This document shows positions 6,861-7,329 of a DNA stretch of 7,329 nucleotides, piece after piece. The notes beneath the pieces were generated by a model. It was not told where the DNA came from. It saw only the letters and a program-made list of their open reading frames with translations, and searched no databases. A program made the position numbers and the translations under genes. Numbering within the stretch: the first letter of the stretch is position 1; each line of letters opens with the position of its first letter. Origin of the DNA: Methanosarcinales archaeon (GTDB lineage Archaea; Halobacteriota; Methanosarcinia; DSM-18856; Methermicoccaceae). The stretch lies in the NCBI GenBank assembly GCA_003661015.1, contig QMVI01000055.1, forward strand, positions 1 through 7,329, given 5' to 3'.

Positions 6861-6877
6861 AATATTAAAAGCTTACG
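6861..6877 (-). promoter_or_regulatory. Candidate archaeal BRE/TATA promoter of the hdr operon
   Basis: On the minus strand the sequence reads CGTAAGCTTTTAATATT, a purine/A-containing BRE-like element followed by an A/T-rich TATA-like box. It lies just after the rnhB stop. A start site about 25 bases downstream of the box centre would fall near 6840 and leave a leader of roughly 50 bases before the hdrC ATG. A second A/T stretch, CGTTTTATCG at 6853-6844, is an alternative box. Position and base content support this; there is no consensus score behind it. Confidence 0.5.
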
Positions 6878-6884
6878 AAATAGC

Positions 6885-7329
6885 TCAGTTGTTTAAGAAT
6901 CTCTTACACGTCTTCCATGATGCCCTTGCGAATGGAGGTAGCCCTCCCTTTTCTCTTACCCATTTTTCAAGAAATCTGATAGTTTTTACGTCAGTTGCAT
7001 ATCCACTTCCAACTTCACCGTATATCTTTTTGATTTCCTCTATCTCCATGTCCCTCTAAACCTTTGCCACTATCGATGCTGCGGATACAACTGGAATCTT
7101 CTCATCTGCTTTGTGCATGCTTATTATCTTGATTTTCTGACCCGCCAGCTCAGATATTCTTTTTCCAAATCTTTCAGCATCAACATCAGCCGCATCCACA
7201 TACGCAACATCCACACCCCTCACCAGATGTGCAAATGCATGAACCATAATCCAGTCCATACTCATTTCCTCTCTCATCTTGTCTATCTTCTGTGGAGAAA
7301 TTTTCAGAACCTTTGTCTCAAACCTTTCC
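6885..7329 (-). CDS. rnhB: Ribonuclease HII (rnhB), 3' part, with an in-frame TAG codon
   Basis: The 5' end lies beyond the window; the frame enters at 7328 and ends at TGA 6887-6885. RNase HII nicks the RNA strand of RNA-DNA hybrids and removes misincorporated ribonucleotides. Visible family motifs are ISPQKID, the helix before VAYVDAADVDAERF, and HKADEKIPVVSAASIVAKV, which includes two of the expected acidic active-site residues. A TAG at 7058-7056 interrupts the frame right after VAKV. Reading through it gives RDMEIEEIKKIYGEVGSGY, then KTIRFLEKW and ASWKT, exactly the conserved continuation of archaeal RNase HII (VAKVxRD, GSGY, SWKT). The interrupted position is usually Glu or another variable residue. 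The gene is therefore intact apart from one amber codon: pyrrolysine insertion, suppression, a nonsense mutation or a base error are all possible. The internal ATG at 7277 is not the start because homology continues upstream to the edge. The N-terminal DExGRG region is outside the window. Confidence 0.85.
7056..7058 (-). other. In-frame amber (TAG) codon inside rnhB
   Basis: The codon sits between GTT (Val of VAKV) and AGG-GAC (Arg-Asp), replacing the single residue x of the VAKVxRD motif. The same frame then runs 56 sense codons to a TGA, with conserved GSGY and SWKT motifs. One base change from GAG (Glu, common at this place in RNase HII) would produce TAG. Whether it is decoded (for example as pyrrolysine) cannot be decided from this window, which contains no pyl genes. 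Confidence 0.85.

Noticed and set aside
6885..7049. A separate small gene restarting at the ATG three codons after the rnhB TAG
   Set aside because: The encoded sequence is simply the RNase HII C-terminus; there is no good ribosome site. Reinitiation is possible but less likely than readthrough or a broken gene.
6661..7059. A 132-codon plus-strand open frame crossing the rnhB-hdrC intergenic region
   Set aside because: It overlaps the 5' part of hdrC and the conserved end of rnhB on the opposite strand and has no recognisable domain.
7056..7277. A complete 73-residue protein starting at ATG 7277 and ending at the TAG
   Set aside because: Homology to RNase HII continues in frame upstream to the window edge and downstream past the TAG, so this is an internal slice of rnhB.
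1..7329. CRISPR array, tRNA/rRNA, insertion sequence or defence island
   Set aside because: No repeat-spacer pattern, cloverleaf-like sequence, transposase or terminal inverted repeats were seen; all but 93 bases are accounted for by conserved metabolic genes and rnhB.

Overview
The window looks archaeal. It carries the core of a cytoplasmic, flavin-based electron-bifurcating (or confurcating) heterodisulfide reductase system of the kind found in methanogens, anaerobic methane/alkane oxidisers (ANME-1 and relatives) and Archaeoglobi. All genes lie on the minus strand. Archaeal origin is supported by the HdrB/HdrC/HdrA/MvhD set, a coenzyme F420-type FrhB/FdhB flavoprotein, an archaeal-style RNase HII C-terminus (SWKT motif), a BRE/TATA-like promoter and strong GGAGG-type Shine-Dalgarno sites. 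I cannot fix the genus; an ANME-1/Syntropharchaeia-like or Archaeoglobus-like source is a guess from operon content.

Layout in transcription order, right to left. (1) 7329-6885: the 3' part of rnhB (RNase HII), whose frame is interrupted by one in-frame TAG at 7058-7056 but continues for 56 more well-conserved codons to a TGA. (2) 6884-6792: a 93-base intergenic region with a candidate promoter, T-rich tracts and an inverted repeat. (3) 6791-1: one tightly packed operon, hdrC - hdrB - hdrA (1015 aa, double-length) - mvhD - fdhB/frhB-like - fdhA-like, running off the left edge. Four junctions are 4-base overlaps (three ATGA, one TTGA) and the last is TAA directly abutting ATG. Every junction has a Shine-Dalgarno sequence inside the end of the upstream gene.

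Proposed working: the FrhB/FdhB-like flavoprotein exchanges hydride with F420 (or takes electrons from the adjoining FdhA-like subunit). MvhD's [2Fe-2S] centre passes electrons to HdrA, and HdrA's FAD splits or merges them between ferredoxin and HdrC/HdrB, which carries two noncubane [4Fe-4S] clusters for the CoM-S-S-CoB couple. The FdhA-like protein keeps the N-terminal [4Fe-4S] cysteines and the fold signatures of molybdopterin oxidoreductases. It appears to have Ser-Asp where catalytic enzymes have Cys/Sec-His, so it may be a non-catalytic electron-wiring subunit.

The two observations most worth checking are the in-frame amber codon in rnhB (pyrrolysine readthrough, nonsense mutation or sequencing error) and the apparently active-site-less FdhA paralogue attached to a double-length HdrA complex. 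No true gene seen in full or at its 3' end here uses TAG as its stop.
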